64,000 bases of DNA from Prosthecobacter sp. (GCF_014879935.1 NZ_JACSRD010000124.1:39401-103400); one strand, 5' to 3'; numbered from the stretch's first letter, positions 32,903 to 42,961 are shown. Notes: generated by a model not told the origin, from the letters alone. Numbers and translations: made by a program.

Positions 32903-34165
32903 ATGAAATCCACTTCTCTTCCCATCGCTCTCGTCAGCCTGCTCATGATCATGGATTTGCCTGCCAAAGACATCGCTGAACTGCAACGCCTCGCCGCGGG
33001 TGGCGATGCGAAAGCGCAGCTCGAACTCGCCATCGCTCTTCGTGATGGCAAAGGCATCGCCAAAAATGATGCCGAGGCCATGCAATGGGCGCACAAGGCG
33101 GCGGATGCCGGTTTGGCTGATGCGTTCGACTTTGTGGGCTTTGCTTACTTGCGCGGAGCCGTGGTGAAACGGAATCCGCCGATTGCCATCGCCTACTTCA
33201 AGGCAGCGGCGGATGAGTCAGCCGCTGCGGCCTTCAATCTCGGTCAGTGCTACTTTGGTGCGCAGGGCACCGAGCAGGATTGCGCGAAGGCGCTCGAATG
33301 GTGGAAGAAGGCAGCGGAGAGAGGTCATGGCCGCGCCGCAGCCGTGGCGGCGATGGCCTACCATGCGGGTGAAGGCATTCCGGCCGATCCCATGCTCGCA
33401 CGAAAGCTGGCCGAGCGTGCGGCGGAGCTGAATGATCCCTCCGGCCTCGTTTTCCTCGGTGAGCTGCATTTTCAAGCAGGCGAGATCGACGCTGCCAAAG
33501 CTCAGTGGAACAAAGCAGCGCAGCTTTTCCCCACCACCGCCACGGGCCATCCTGCACAGCCTTCCGGCAACGCCTCGGCACAACAAGCCGCGGATCTCTT
33601 GAAGCTCATCGAGTATCGCCAGCGCAAAAGCGAGCCGGGCAAGTTCGCCTTTGTGCAGATGCCGCACATCCTCCAGGGCTACAACAACTGCGGCAGCACC
33701 GCCTGCGCCATCTTCGCCCGCTTTCATGGGCATACGCTCGGTGGTTGGGATTACAAAAAGCTGTGCCCTTCCCCGCTCGGCACCGGCACGGACTGGGGCC
33801 ACTTGCTCGACGCCTCGGCGAAGATCGGCCAAAAGTGGAAACTCGTCACTTACACGCCCGATGACAAAGGTTTCGTCGAAGCCACCAACATGCTGAAGAG
33901 CGAACTCGATGCCGGACGGCCCGTGATCGTGGACTTCAAATACATCGGCCCGCAATACCCGAACGGCAGCGCCGGACACACGCTCAATGTCTGCGGCTAC
34001 ATCGCCAAAGAGGACCTCTACATCCTCTGCAATCCCGCCGTGGCCACACCCGGCCTGCAACTCATCACCGCCGACGATTTGAAGAACTTCTGGCGCTCCG
34101 ATCACTACGGCGCGCTGTCGAAAGGCGTGCTCTCACGGCCTGCTTTCATCATCGACCGCTCATGA
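32903..34165 (+). CDS. Exported Sel1-repeat protein with C39-like peptidase domain
   Basis: ATG 32903 gives a leader MKSTSLPIALVSLLMIM. Residues about 25-210 are Sel1/TPR-like repeats (GDAKAQLELAIALRDGKGIAKN, AAFNLGQCYFGAQG...ALEWWKKAAERGHGRAA). Residues about 245-420 form a papain-fold C39-like domain with Cys263 (QGYNNCGSTAC), His359 (SAGHTLNVCGY) and Asn377 (ILCNPA) as plausible catalytic residues. C39-type domains process peptide leaders or act as cell-envelope proteases; here there is no ABC transporter. Target unknown. Confidence 0.82.
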   Translation: MKSTSLPIALVSLLMIMDLPAKDIAELQRLAAGGDAKAQLELAIALRDGKGIAKNDAEAMQWAHKAADAGLADAFDFVGFAYLRGAVVKRNPPIAIAYFKAAADESAAAAFNLGQCYFGAQGTEQDCAKALEWWKKAAERGHGRAAAVAAMAYHAGEGIPADPMLARKLAERAAELNDPSGLVFLGELHFQAGEIDAAKAQWNKAAQLFPTTATGHPAQPSGNASAQQAADLLKLIEYRQRKSEPGKFAFVQMPHILQGYNNCGSTACAIFARFHGHTLGGWDYKKLCPSPLGTGTDWGHLLDASAKIGQKWKLVTYTPDDKGFVEATNMLKSELDAGRPVIVDFKYIGPQYPNGSAGHTLNVCGYIAKEDLYILCNPAVATPGLQLITADDLKNFWRSDHYGALSKGVLSRPAFIIDRS

Positions 34166-34610
34166 AATCGGGCTTCGTGGTCTTTATTCTTCTGCCTACT
34201 AAATCTGGCTTTTCAGATGCAGCTTACATGGTCCATGTGCGTCCGCCCGACGACTGCTCACGATCAAAGCAACCTGATCCCATGGCTGACCCACATCTGC
34301 CATTCGGCGGCTTGGTGGAGAAAGTCGATGTCCCGCTGCGAGAGCGGCTTGTTCTGCTTCTGCAAGGTCCATATCCGTTGCGCCTCCTCGAGGGGATCGG
34401 TTGGGGGACGTCTGAGTTCATGACGCATTTTGCCCGACAGATTCCCGCCCGGCAACCCCTTGTTTCATTCTGATTTCACTCACCCGACTGCTCATGCTCT
34501 CCCTCATCCGCGTGTTCGCGGCACCAACTGCGTCCTCACTAACGACCGACATTCCCGCAAACAACGCATCAGTAATTTGAGGCTTGCCCATCCCTGAGTT
34601 ACCAAACGTC
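34166..34610. other. 445-nt stretch before the GHKL gene
   Basis: Apart from the possible 54-aa minus-strand gene nothing is recognised. GC falls visibly towards the right, marking the left edge of the lower-GC segment that carries the GHKL gene. Confidence 0.4.
34264..34428 (-). CDS. Possible small protein (54 aa)
   Basis: Open frame reading MRHELRRPPTDPLEEAQRIW, then a continuation through DIDFLHQAAEWQMW. Composition is protein-like (amphipathic helices, Trp/Gln-rich), unlike opposite-strand frames of this interval. No clear ribosome site and no known family. It is the only coding candidate in the 445-nt gap before the GHKL gene. Confidence 0.35.
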   Translation of the reverse strand: MRHELRRPPTDPLEEAQRIWTLQKQNKPLSQRDIDFLHQAAEWQMWVSHGIRLL

Positions 34611-37600
34611 ATGAAAAAAGCTGCCTCATTTATCTGGCGAGACAACTACCTCGTCGCGGCGAATCATGCGTCTTCGGAAAAACTGTTTGGCGAGAAAGGA
34701 CTGCGGGCACTCTGTTATTGCACACTAACCGGCAAAACTGATGTGGAAGCTGGGCTTACAGGTCGGGTAGGCGATGAGTTGCTTGATTACTATCGAGATG
34801 AGAAGTTGAGGCACTATGAGAACCGCAATGCTCTACAAGAGCACGTTGGGCTCGAGAGCCAGATCTCCGGAGACTACAGCGGCAGACTATTCCTAGAACT
34901 CCTTCAGAATGCCGTCGATGCCATGTCGGATAGGCCAATCGGCCACAAAGGCCTTGGTTTTCGAGTGACGGCAAAGTTTGCTGAGTCCATTCGCGTTCAC
35001 TCGGGAGGGCTTCATTTCCAGTTTTCTCGCGAGCGTGCTCGAACTCTGGTCAAAGAACGCACGAAGGGTGAAATTGATGAGCCGTTGCACCTGCTCTCCG
35101 TCCCGGACTCGTGTGATCTTCATTCAGAAGAGCCTTTCATCCGTGATCTGGTCGATATTCAGAAGTTTGACACTGTAGTCGTCTTGAAGATCAAGAGCGA
35201 AAACGCCACAGTTCTGAGGGCTTTGGAACAACAGTGGACAGAGATTATTCGCAACCCAAGCACAATGCTCTTTTTGCCCTCTGTTGAGCAGATTAACTGG
35301 GTAAAGGAGACGACGACAACTTCATGGGAAAGAAAGTTGCTCACTGAAGGCGAAGGGCGAGTTACCCTCGTAGTGGACGGAACTCAGATGGAAGAGTGGC
35401 GGATAAAAGGCGATGCGGAGCAAGCCCAGATTGCCATCCGCTATGAGAATGGTGCACCAGTGCCGCTGACGACCAATCATGAGGACAGCAAGAACATCCG
35501 CACCTTCTTCCGGACCGCCGAGACCAATCCAGTTCCAGCACTTGTTCTGCATCTGAACTTGCCGCTTGAGCAAAATCGGGAGCGTTTCACGAAAGAGGCC
35601 GTGGAGAGCAGACCAGATGTAGTAGACTCTGCTGCCGCTTTGATTGCCGACTTCGTTGCTGAGTTTCCTGATTGCGGGACGGCTTTGGATTTTCTTCGCT
35701 GGCCAGAAGGCGTTAGTGAAGTCGCAGGCTTGGATTGGAAGGTGGTCCGCCCCTTATGGTCCAAAATCAAGGATGCTGTCCGCAAGCAAACTCCCAGTGG
35801 CTATCCTGAGCACATTTGTTTCGAGAAGCTTCGCTGTAAGCCCGAGAGTCATGGCTTTGAAGCTTGGGAGGAGGCAAAGGCCTTCATGATCGAATCCGCT
35901 GGGATAGAGTGGCGGGAGCACGGCTTCCTTCCACATAAAGCAGAGAATTGGGCGCGGTGTCAGACACTGCTCCGGATTGATGGAGTGAGATGGACTTCTG
36001 CTGCTCTGAAGAAGCTTCCTCTTTTTCCCGCCGAAGGCAGCGAAGCTCTGCTTTCGCCAGCATCGGCTAGGATCTTCTCACGCCCGAAGTTTGAAGTTGA
36101 GATTGTTCCACCTGAGATCGGGGCACACTTCGTCACAGAAGAATTTCAGCTATCGTGGAAACACTTTGAAAGTGAATCGTCGAACAAGCTGATCACTGAT
36201 CTATTCGGGTTGCACCGGTTTTCCTTCGAGAGCGTTTGCCACGAATGTGTCGTGCCTGCTCTGAAATCCAAAAAGAGCAGTGACCATAAGCGTTTGATCA
36301 ACTTCTTGCATAGCATTTTCCCGCACGATGATGCAAAGCATAACAAGCCGTTTGATTGGAACAATCCCGTGCAAGCCGGACTGTGCGATCATCTCGAAGT
36401 CTGCTGTGATGACGGACAGTGGAGAGAAGCTCGGCTGGTTTACGCATCAGAACCTTGGGGAGCGTCCGCCGCCCTCACCGAGTATAGCAAGCGAGAGGTT
36501 CGGGCTGTCCTGGCAGAGCCACCAGCAGAGCTTGGCACCGATGATCTCGCGTCTTGGAAGCGGTTTTACTCGTGGATTGGTGTATCCTGGTGCCCCAAAG
36601 TTTTGCCAATCATTCCTCTTTCTGTGGATGACCAAGCCAGGTCGAGGATGGGGCTAATGATGGTGGAGCCAAATTTTGGGTTTCGCGAATTAGCGGGTAT
36701 CTCTTCGCCCGAGTGGAGAAAGTATTGCAGATCATTTGTTGCTCAGACCGGGAGGCCCAACCGTCTTCCCTCTTTAGAATACACTTCTCGCATGAAGCGA
36801 AACTGGCGGCTTGATTGCGATTTATCCGCCGTGAAAGTTCAAGGTCTCTTGCCGTTGCTCGAGGAGAATTGGATCTACTACGCCCAGTATCTCAAAGCCA
36901 AAGGGCACCGTTCAAGCAGCAAAAGCGAAGATCACGATAAGGAACCTTGGGAATCTGAATCCTATCTCCTCTGGAGCTTGCGTGTGCATGGCTGGGTGCA
37001 TTCAAAAAATGGCCCGGAATGGCAAAGTCCTTCCAGCCTTTTTGTCGAGGGTTCCGTCACGAAACAGATTCCAGATTATATTCCACGCCCTGCTGTTGAG
37101 CCGAGAAACGCAGATTTCAGCAGAGCATTGGGCTTTTGCCGCTCATGGGAACAAGTCGATGAGGGGTTGTGGACTCAAATGCTCGACACAGCTTTAGACC
37201 TGCCCGCCGCCAAGGTCGAGAGTTGCCGTGAGCGTGTTATCAGGCTTTACCTAGCTTATCTCCAGCAGCAATCCCCCAAACTAACGCGTCGTTGGTGGGC
37301 AATTATTCGCCAGTCTGATGGGCGGGGGGACCAATGGATCACCCCTGAAAGTGATACGGTGCTCTACTACATGGATGAGCCGCACCTTGATTCTTTAAGC
37401 CTGCCCAATATCCACCTGTTTCCTGTCAAACTTGAGAGGCGCGCCGTTGCCGAAGCGGCCGAGGATCGCATTGGAGCGAAGCCTCTCTCGCAAGCTCTGA
37501 TTGGGACTGTCCTTGAGCAACAGAACCACCAACCTCTTGAACAACTGATTCGTGACCGCCTTGGCGAACGTTTGGAAGTAGTCTGCTATTTGCTGGCTTC

Positions 37601-38789
37601 CACGAAAAGCCCAGGGGAGCGTGAACAGGTGGCCCAAGAATTATTCACAGCCATTCAGCAGATCGATATTCACTGTTTACAGCACCTCAACGTTCAGTTG
37701 TCGCTGGAAGATCAGGAATTGGGAACGAATTCCCAACTCGAATACTGGATAGATCGGCAAGAAGCCGTCATTCTCTACATCAATGGCCACCTTCTGAACG
37801 GAGGCGAACCCATTTTGTGGGACATTCTTGCGCGGGGGCTGGCCGCTTGCCCAGGGGTATGTATTCCTCCTGCCGAGCGTTCCTCGGTTGAAAAATTGCT
37901 TGCCGCGCCAACTCGTGTTTTGCTGGAGCGCGAAATGCGGAACTTGGCACTTCCGCTAGATCAGATGTCGCAACTTCTACGAGTGGCTGAATCACCCACG
38001 ACTGCCGCAAATTCACCCTTTGAGCGAGTTGGGCAGGTGGATGACGCCGCCAGAATTGATGTTGTGTTGGAGCCAGGCTTAGATCAACCAAGCGTGAACA
38101 CGGGCATTCCCAAGGAATCAAGCATCCTCGACGCAAGCCGAGTAGCACTGACAGGCACGAACTCCGAGCCTCGTCCCAACCGCAAGCCACAAAACAGGTC
38201 AAGAACGTCGGGACAGCAACGCCAGGACCATACAACTGCCCGCAACGCAGAAGTTTGGCTGCGAGAAAGACTTCGCCACCATCTGGCTGGGAAGCCATTT
38301 CATGTGGATGAAGGTGTGCATCGAGATGACGAAAATCGGGAGTCGGATATTCGTATCCAAACCGAGGATGGGGGTTTGGACTTTCACATTGAAGTAAAAC
38401 ATTTGTCGGGACATTTGATCTACTGGTCTGAGGGTGAGATCCACAAAGCAAAGAACAACTCGCCACGCTACTTCATGGCTTTGCTCTGTGGGGAGATGGA
38501 GCCGTTCCAAATCACATGGCTGTGGGACCCCTTGGAACGGCTCGGCGAGTTTCCCTCACAAGTTGAATGGATCTGGCCAGAGAGCCGAGAATCCGTATTT
38601 CATCCGCCAGACAATGACTGGCTTGAGGTCGGCTCTCCTCCCAAACGGCCAGAAGCGGCCCCCAGACGCAGCCATCGGATTGAGATTCCAATCCACATTC
38701 TTCAAGGATCCGAAGACCCATTCAAAGAGCTGGATGGCAAGCTTGCATACTTGGCTGAAATTCATCCGCATGCAGAGGGCGCGTGTTAA
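34611..38789 (+). CDS. Large GHKL ATPase (sacsin-like) with C-terminal PD-(D/E)XK nuclease domain
   Basis: About 1392 residues from ATG 34611 (TTG 34584 also in frame). The N-terminus holds a GHKL/Hsp90-type ATP site: N-box FLELLQNAVDAM near residue 95 and G-box IGHKGLGFRV near residue 111, as in sacsin/MORC-like proteins. About 1000 residues of unassigned alpha-rich sequence follow. The C-terminal 190 residues contain NRESDIRI...DFHIEVKHLSG, a PD-(D/E)XK-type ESD...E-V-K core like that of DUF3883-related nucleases. ATPase sensor plus nuclease is a typical anti-phage design. GC and codon use are clearly lower than neighbours, indicating horizontal acquisition. Defence is inference; domain calls are moderately firm. 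Confidence 0.8.
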   Translation: MKKAASFIWRDNYLVAANHASSEKLFGEKGLRALCYCTLTGKTDVEAGLTGRVGDELLDYYRDEKLRHYENRNALQEHVGLESQISGDYSGRLFLELLQNAVDAMSDRPIGHKGLGFRVTAKFAESIRVHSGGLHFQFSRERARTLVKERTKGEIDEPLHLLSVPDSCDLHSEEPFIRDLVDIQKFDTVVVLKIKSENATVLRALEQQWTEIIRNPSTMLFLPSVEQINWVKETTTTSWERKLLTEGEGRVTLVVDGTQMEEWRIKGDAEQAQIAIRYENGAPVPLTTNHEDSKNIRTFFRTAETNPVPALVLHLNLPLEQNRERFTKEAVESRPDVVDSAAALIADFVAEFPDCGTALDFLRWPEGVSEVAGLDWKVVRPLWSKIKDAVRKQTPSGYPEHICFEKLRCKPESHGFEAWEEAKAFMIESAGIEWREHGFLPHKAENWARCQTLLRIDGVRWTSAALKKLPLFPAEGSEALLSPASARIFSRPKFEVEIVPPEIGAHFVTEEFQLSWKHFESESSNKLITDLFGLHRFSFESVCHECVVPALKSKKSSDHKRLINFLHSIFPHDDAKHNKPFDWNNPVQAGLCDHLEVCCDDGQWREARLVYASEPWGASAALTEYSKREVRAVLAEPPAELGTDDLASWKRFYSWIGVSWCPKVLPIIPLSVDDQARSRMGLMMVEPNFGFRELAGISSPEWRKYCRSFVAQTGRPNRLPSLEYTSRMKRNWRLDCDLSAVKVQGLLPLLEENWIYYAQYLKAKGHRSSSKSEDHDKEPWESESYLLWSLRVHGWVHSKNGPEWQSPSSLFVEGSVTKQIPDYIPRPAVEPRNADFSRALGFCRSWEQVDEGLWTQMLDTALDLPAAKVESCRERVIRLYLAYLQQQSPKLTRRWWAIIRQSDGRGDQWITPESDTVLYYMDEPHLDSLSLPNIHLFPVKLERRAVAEAAEDRIGAKPLSQALIGTVLEQQNHQPLEQLIRDRLGERLEVVCYLLASTKSPGEREQVAQELFTAIQQIDIHCLQHLNVQLSLEDQELGTNSQLEYWIDRQEAVILYINGHLLNGGEPILWDILARGLAACPGVCIPPAERSSVEKLLAAPTRVLLEREMRNLALPLDQMSQLLRVAESPTTAANSPFERVGQVDDAARIDVVLEPGLDQPSVNTGIPKESSILDASRVALTGTNSEPRPNRKPQNRSRTSGQQRQDHTTARNAEVWLRERLRHHLAGKPFHVDEGVHRDDENRESDIRIQTEDGGLDFHIEVKHLSGHLIYWSEGEIHKAKNNSPRYFMALLCGEMEPFQITWLWDPLERLGEFPSQVEWIWPESRESVFHPPDNDWLEVGSPPKRPEAAPRRSHRIEIPIHILQGSEDPFKELDGKLAYLAEIHPHAEGAC

Positions 38790-38885
38790 TCCAAAGTCAG
38801 CGTCTAAAACCAAGTGATCTACCTTTAATGCACAAATTTTATGACTGTCCCTAGCGCTTCTTTCGCCGCCGCAAAGTTGATCACC

Positions 38886-41800
38886 ATGAAACAACTTCTC
38901 ATCGTTATAGCATTGCATTCTGTCACCCTGGGTGCCGCACCACGCGATTCGCTGCCCCTCGATGCACCGGAATGGCCTCTCAATTATCGTCTGCATCTCG
39001 AAGGCGCGGCGAAAGTGAAGCTCAGCGATGAACTCACGCTCTCGCTCGATGCGAAAGGTCCGCACGACATCGCGGTGGAGCATCCGGCGAAAGGTGCGCC
39101 GGTGCTGCGGGTGTGGAGCAATGGGAAACTCGTGCGCGGGCCGGAAGATGTTCCTGCGTTTGCGAAAACGGGTGCGCAGGACTTTCCGGACACGGGGCTC
39201 GATCTCGGCGCGGACTTCACGGCGATGGCGGAGTTTGAATCGACGGGACAGGGCACGCTGTTCTCGATGTGCGCCCCGATGGGGAAGTGGTCGCCGGATG
39301 CGAAGGCGCTCTTCATTCGCGGCGGCAGGCTCGTGTATGACATCGGCTGGCTCGGCGCGATCAACACCGGTCCGAAAGTGAATGACGGCAAGCCGCACAC
39401 CGCCGTGCTGATTGTCAGCGGTGGCACCGCGAAGTTGTGGCTCGATGGCAAAGAGATCGCGGAGAAGGCCAACTTCACGAAGCCGGATCAAAAAGAGCAT
39501 GTTTTCAAAGTAGGCCGTGCCGCGCCGAACTTCGCTGGCGACTTCACCAATGGCAAAATCAGTGTCGTGAAGGTTTGGAAACGGGCGTTGCCGAAAGGTG
39601 AGATCGCGTTGCTCTTCAAAGACAGCGGCGCGGGCGCGAACACGCCCGACTTCACGTATGCGCCGAAGGCCAGCGGCAAACCGGTCATCGAAGGCGGCAG
39701 CGTTTGGGTGCAGGCGCTGGAGCGCAGCGATCACGCGGAGATCGTGGCCGGATGGAATGCGAAGACGCTCGAAGAAGGCGCGACGATTTATAAAACGCTC
39801 TGCGTCGTGTGCCACGGCACGAAGGAGCAACCCGGCTCGCTGCCCACCGCGCTGCGATTTGCCGAAGGGCAGTTCAAAAACGGCAGCGATCCCTTCTCGA
39901 TGTATCTCACGCTCACCAATGGCTTCGGCCAGATGGTGCCGCAGCCCCAATACACCACCGCGCAGAAGTATGCGGTCATCCATTACATCCGCGAGACCTT
40001 CCTGCGCCCGCACAATCCGTCGCAACTCAAAGAGATCGACCTCGCCTCGCTGCCTCGAGGCCTCGCCCGCGCCGAGGCAGAAAAGATCGACACCACACTG
40101 CCGCCGTATCAACGCATGGAACTCGGCAACGCGCTGTTTTGGACGCTGGAGGTCGCTGCGGACAACATCGCGCAAAAAGGCATCGCCATCCGTCTCGATG
40201 ACGGCCCTAGCGGCGTGACGAAAGGCCGCGCGTGGATGGTTTACGATCACGACACGATGCGCGTGGCCGCCGCGAGCACCGGTGCGTTCGTGGACTGGAA
40301 AGGCATCGCCTTCGATGGCAGCCACGGCACGCACACGAGCCTTATCGGCGAAAAACAGTTCGTTTTGCCCGTCGAGCCCGGCTGGAGCCTCAGCGGTAGT
40401 TTTGAAGACACACGCGCCGCAGCCAAAGACGGCAAAAAATACGGCCCCGTGGCCGGTTTGCGCTTTCTTGGGCTCTACAAGCATCAAAACCAAAGCGTCA
40501 TCGCCGCGAGCATCCACGGCACGCGTGTGCTCGAATCGCCCGCATGGATGGATTACGGCTCCACGCCGATCCTCGTGCGCACGGTGAACGTCGCCGAGGC
40601 CAAACAGCCGCTTTTCCTTCGTGTGGCACCCGACAGCATGAATGTCGTCTTGAAGGGCGAAGGCGAGTTGAAGCGCGAAAACGGCTTTTGGGTCGCCAAA
40701 CTGGCATCGGGGGCTCAAACGCGACTTTTCATCTCCCGCGTCGATCCGGCCTCGCTCGACACGATGGCGAAAAACTTCGCCGCGCCGCTCGATCTGGCTC
40801 CGCTGACGAAAGGCGCTCCGGCGCAATGGCCGCAAACCGTCACCACGACCTCCGTGGCAGGCAAAGACGATGCCGCGTTCATCGCCGATGACTTTTCGCT
40901 GCCCGTCGAGAATCCGTTTCAAAGCTGGATGCGCCCCGGTGGCTTCGATTTCACGCCCGATGGCAAGGCGGCCATCGCCGCGATGTGGAATGGCGATGTG
41001 TGGCGTGTCGATGGCTTGATGGCGAAAGCGCCTGCTACGCTGACGTGGCGTCGCATCGCCAGCGGCCTGTTTCAGCCGCTGGGGGTGAAGTATCGCGATG
41101 TAGAGCTGTTTGTGCTTTGCCGCGATCAACTCGCCAAGCTCGTCGATTTGAACGCGGATGGCGAAACCGACTTCATCGAGTGCTTCAACGACGACGCACA
41201 GGTCACCGAGCACTTCCACGAGTTCGCCATGGGCCTGCAAACCGATGCCGCAGGCAATTTCTACTATGCCAAGTCCGGCCGCCACGCGCTCGACAGTGTC
41301 ATTCCGCAGCACGGCACGCTGCTCAAGGTCGGCGCCGATGGTGCCAAGACCGAAATCCTCGCCACCGGCTTCCGCGCCGCGAACGGCGTGTGCCTGAACG
41401 ACGACGGCACCTTCTTTGTCACCGACCAAGAAGGCTTCTGGACGCCGAAGAACCGCATCAACCGAGTCAAAGTCGGCGGCTTCTACGGAAACATGTATGG
41501 CTACACCAGCGTCACCGACGAATCCGACTCCGCGATGGAGCAACCGCTTGTCTGGGTGACCAACGACAAAGACCGCAGCCCCGCCGAGCTCATCTGGGTG
41601 CCGAAAAACGCGTGGGGCAATCTCGGCGGCTCATTGCTCAACCTCAGCTACGGCACCGGTCGCGCCTTCATCATCCCGCACGAGGAAGTGAACGGAAAAT
41701 GGCAAGGCGCCGTGTGCGAACTCCCCATGCCCGCCTTCGCCACCGGCATCATGCGCGGTCGCTTTGGCAACGATGGAGCCCTCTACACCTGCGGCATGTT

Positions 41801-42149
41801 TGCGTGGGCTGGGAATGCGACTTCACCGGGTGGATTTCACCGCATCCGCCGTGGTCCGCAGCCCGCGCAAGTGCCGCTGGCGGTGAGGGCGGCTAAGGGT
41901 GAGATGAAGGTGACATTTAGTGACCCGATTGACCGGATTGACTGTGCGATGAAGGTCTGGTCCCTGAAGCGCACGAAGAACTACGGCTCAAAACACCACG
42001 ATGAACACGAACTGGCGATTCGAAACGTGAAACTGAGCGAGGACAAGAAGACCATCACGCTCGACATCCCCGATTTGGCTCCGACTTGGTGCTACGAACT
42101 CAAAATCGGTGACCGTGTGCTGCACGGGACGATTCATGAGCTGAAGTAG
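38886..42149 (+). CDS. Secreted LamG-cytochrome c-propeller protein (DUF6797-like)
   Basis: 1087 residues from ATG 38886, signal peptide MKQLLIVIALHSVTLGAA. Residues about 75-235 form a LamG/concanavalin-like sandwich (FSMCAPMGKWS ... VGRAAPNFAGDFTNGKI). A class I cytochrome c domain has CVVCH (Cys306, Cys309, His310) with a later Met (GFGQMVPQP). The C-terminal half holds a DUF6797-like region and a beta-propeller of the sorbosone-dehydrogenase/heme-binding type found in Planctomycetes and Verrucomicrobia (LWVTNDKDRSPAELIWVPKNAWG). Probably a periplasmic carbohydrate oxidoreductase passing electrons to its own haem; substrate unknown. Confidence 0.85.
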   Translation: MKQLLIVIALHSVTLGAAPRDSLPLDAPEWPLNYRLHLEGAAKVKLSDELTLSLDAKGPHDIAVEHPAKGAPVLRVWSNGKLVRGPEDVPAFAKTGAQDFPDTGLDLGADFTAMAEFESTGQGTLFSMCAPMGKWSPDAKALFIRGGRLVYDIGWLGAINTGPKVNDGKPHTAVLIVSGGTAKLWLDGKEIAEKANFTKPDQKEHVFKVGRAAPNFAGDFTNGKISVVKVWKRALPKGEIALLFKDSGAGANTPDFTYAPKASGKPVIEGGSVWVQALERSDHAEIVAGWNAKTLEEGATIYKTLCVVCHGTKEQPGSLPTALRFAEGQFKNGSDPFSMYLTLTNGFGQMVPQPQYTTAQKYAVIHYIRETFLRPHNPSQLKEIDLASLPRGLARAEAEKIDTTLPPYQRMELGNALFWTLEVAADNIAQKGIAIRLDDGPSGVTKGRAWMVYDHDTMRVAAASTGAFVDWKGIAFDGSHGTHTSLIGEKQFVLPVEPGWSLSGSFEDTRAAAKDGKKYGPVAGLRFLGLYKHQNQSVIAASIHGTRVLESPAWMDYGSTPILVRTVNVAEAKQPLFLRVAPDSMNVVLKGEGELKRENGFWVAKLASGAQTRLFISRVDPASLDTMAKNFAAPLDLAPLTKGAPAQWPQTVTTTSVAGKDDAAFIADDFSLPVENPFQSWMRPGGFDFTPDGKAAIAAMWNGDVWRVDGLMAKAPATLTWRRIASGLFQPLGVKYRDVELFVLCRDQLAKLVDLNADGETDFIECFNDDAQVTEHFHEFAMGLQTDAAGNFYYAKSGRHALDSVIPQHGTLLKVGADGAKTEILATGFRAANGVCLNDDGTFFVTDQEGFWTPKNRINRVKVGGFYGNMYGYTSVTDESDSAMEQPLVWVTNDKDRSPAELIWVPKNAWGNLGGSLLNLSYGTGRAFIIPHEEVNGKWQGAVCELPMPAFATGIMRGRFGNDGALYTCGMFAWAGNATSPGGFHRIRRGPQPAQVPLAVRAAKGEMKVTFSDPIDRIDCAMKVWSLKRTKNYGSKHHDEHELAIRNVKLSEDKKTITLDIPDLAPTWCYELKIGDRVLHGTIHELK

Positions 42150-42164
42150 CGGCCAGGTTGCTGC

Positions 42165-42198
42165 TTGCTCCGGTTGCCGACGCTAGCTAGTCTGCCGC
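42165..42198 (+). promoter_or_regulatory. Promoter of the Rv0078B-like/NTase pair, probably leaderless
   Basis: TTGCTC (42165-42170), 17-nt spacer, TAGTCT (42188-42193), then only 5 nt to the ATG at 42199. Transcription would be expected to start at or next to the start codon. Confidence 0.5.
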
Positions 42199-42396
42199 AT
42201 GGCATCGGAACTCACGCCTGAATACATCGCCACGCTCCGCCGGATGAGCGGGGCGCAGAAATTGCGCACGGCGTTTCAGCTCTACTGGGGAGCAAGAAAA
42301 ATCAAAGCGGCACGCCTTCGGCAACAGCATCCCGCATGGACAGAGGCACAGGTGCAACAGCGAGTGAAGGAGATCTTCATGCATGCAACCACCTGA
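42199..42396 (+). CDS. Small Rv0078B-like putative antitoxin
   Basis: 65 residues: MASELTPEYIATLRRMSGAQKL, then a helix FQLYWGARKIKAARLRQQHPAWTEAQVQQRVKEIF. The pattern 'M(S/T)xxQKLRxAFxLYxxAR..KxARLRxxHPxWxExxVxxRVxE' is that of small proteins related to Rv0078B, usually encoded immediately upstream of nucleotidyltransferase-like partners. The next gene starts 14 nt before this one ends, so both are translationally coupled. An antitoxin role is inferred. Confidence 0.7.
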   Translation: MASELTPEYIATLRRMSGAQKLRTAFQLYWGARKIKAARLRQQHPAWTEAQVQQRVKEIFMHATT

Positions 42397-42949
42397 GCCA
42401 TACCTGATCTTCACGCGGAAGCTGCAGGAGCTGGGTCTACGCCACATGGTGAGCGGCAGCATCGCAGCCATCTACTATGGCGAGCCTCGGCTGACGAACG
42501 ATGTGGACATCATCGTGTTCCTGCGTCGCGAGGATGTGCGACGTTTGATCAAAGCCTTTCCTGAGGATGAGTTCTACTGCCCGCCTGTGGAGATCATCGA
42601 GTCGGAACGCACACGCGACCAACGGGGCCACTTCAACATCATCCATCACGAAACCGGCTTCAAAGCAGACATCTACCTCACCGGCCGCGATGAACTTCAT
42701 GCCTGGGGTTTTGCCCATGTGGTGACTGCTGACTTGGATGGCGAAACCATCATCTTCGCGCCGCCGGAATATGTGATCGTGAGAAAGCTGCAGTTTTTCC
42801 GTGAAGGCGGTTCTGCCAAGCACCTGCGGGACATCCAGCGCATGCTCGCCAGCCTCGGTGACGAGTGGCCACGCTCGGATCTCATGCAGATGATTTGCGA
42901 GCACCGCCTCGAACCCGAGTGGAGCAAAGTGGAAGCATTCGCTGAATGA
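42383..42949 (+). CDS. Nucleotidyltransferase-fold protein (AbiEii/DUF6036-like)
   Basis: 188 residues. GSIAAIYYGEPRLTNDVDIIVFLRR gives the minimal nucleotidyltransferase signature G-S...D-x-D with an upstream YGEPRxTxDVD typical of AbiEii-like and DUF6036-like proteins; a third acidic residue may be in ETGFKADIYL. Such proteins act as toxins in type IV-like modules by adding nucleotides to RNA or protein. Coupled to the 65-aa gene. Could alternatively be a housekeeping 'toxin-like' NTase without phage function. Confidence 0.8.
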   Translation: MQPPEPYLIFTRKLQELGLRHMVSGSIAAIYYGEPRLTNDVDIIVFLRREDVRRLIKAFPEDEFYCPPVEIIESERTRDQRGHFNIIHHETGFKADIYLTGRDELHAWGFAHVVTADLDGETIIFAPPEYVIVRKLQFFREGGSAKHLRDIQRMLASLGDEWPRSDLMQMICEHRLEPEWSKVEAFAE

Positions 42950-42961
42950 CCGACAACAGGG

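Noticed and set aside
38556..41543. 995-codon minus-strand open frame opposite the cytochrome c/propeller gene
   Set aside because: Antisense to a gene with haem motif and signal peptide; Arg/His/Gly-rich composition typical of antisense reading of GC-rich codons.
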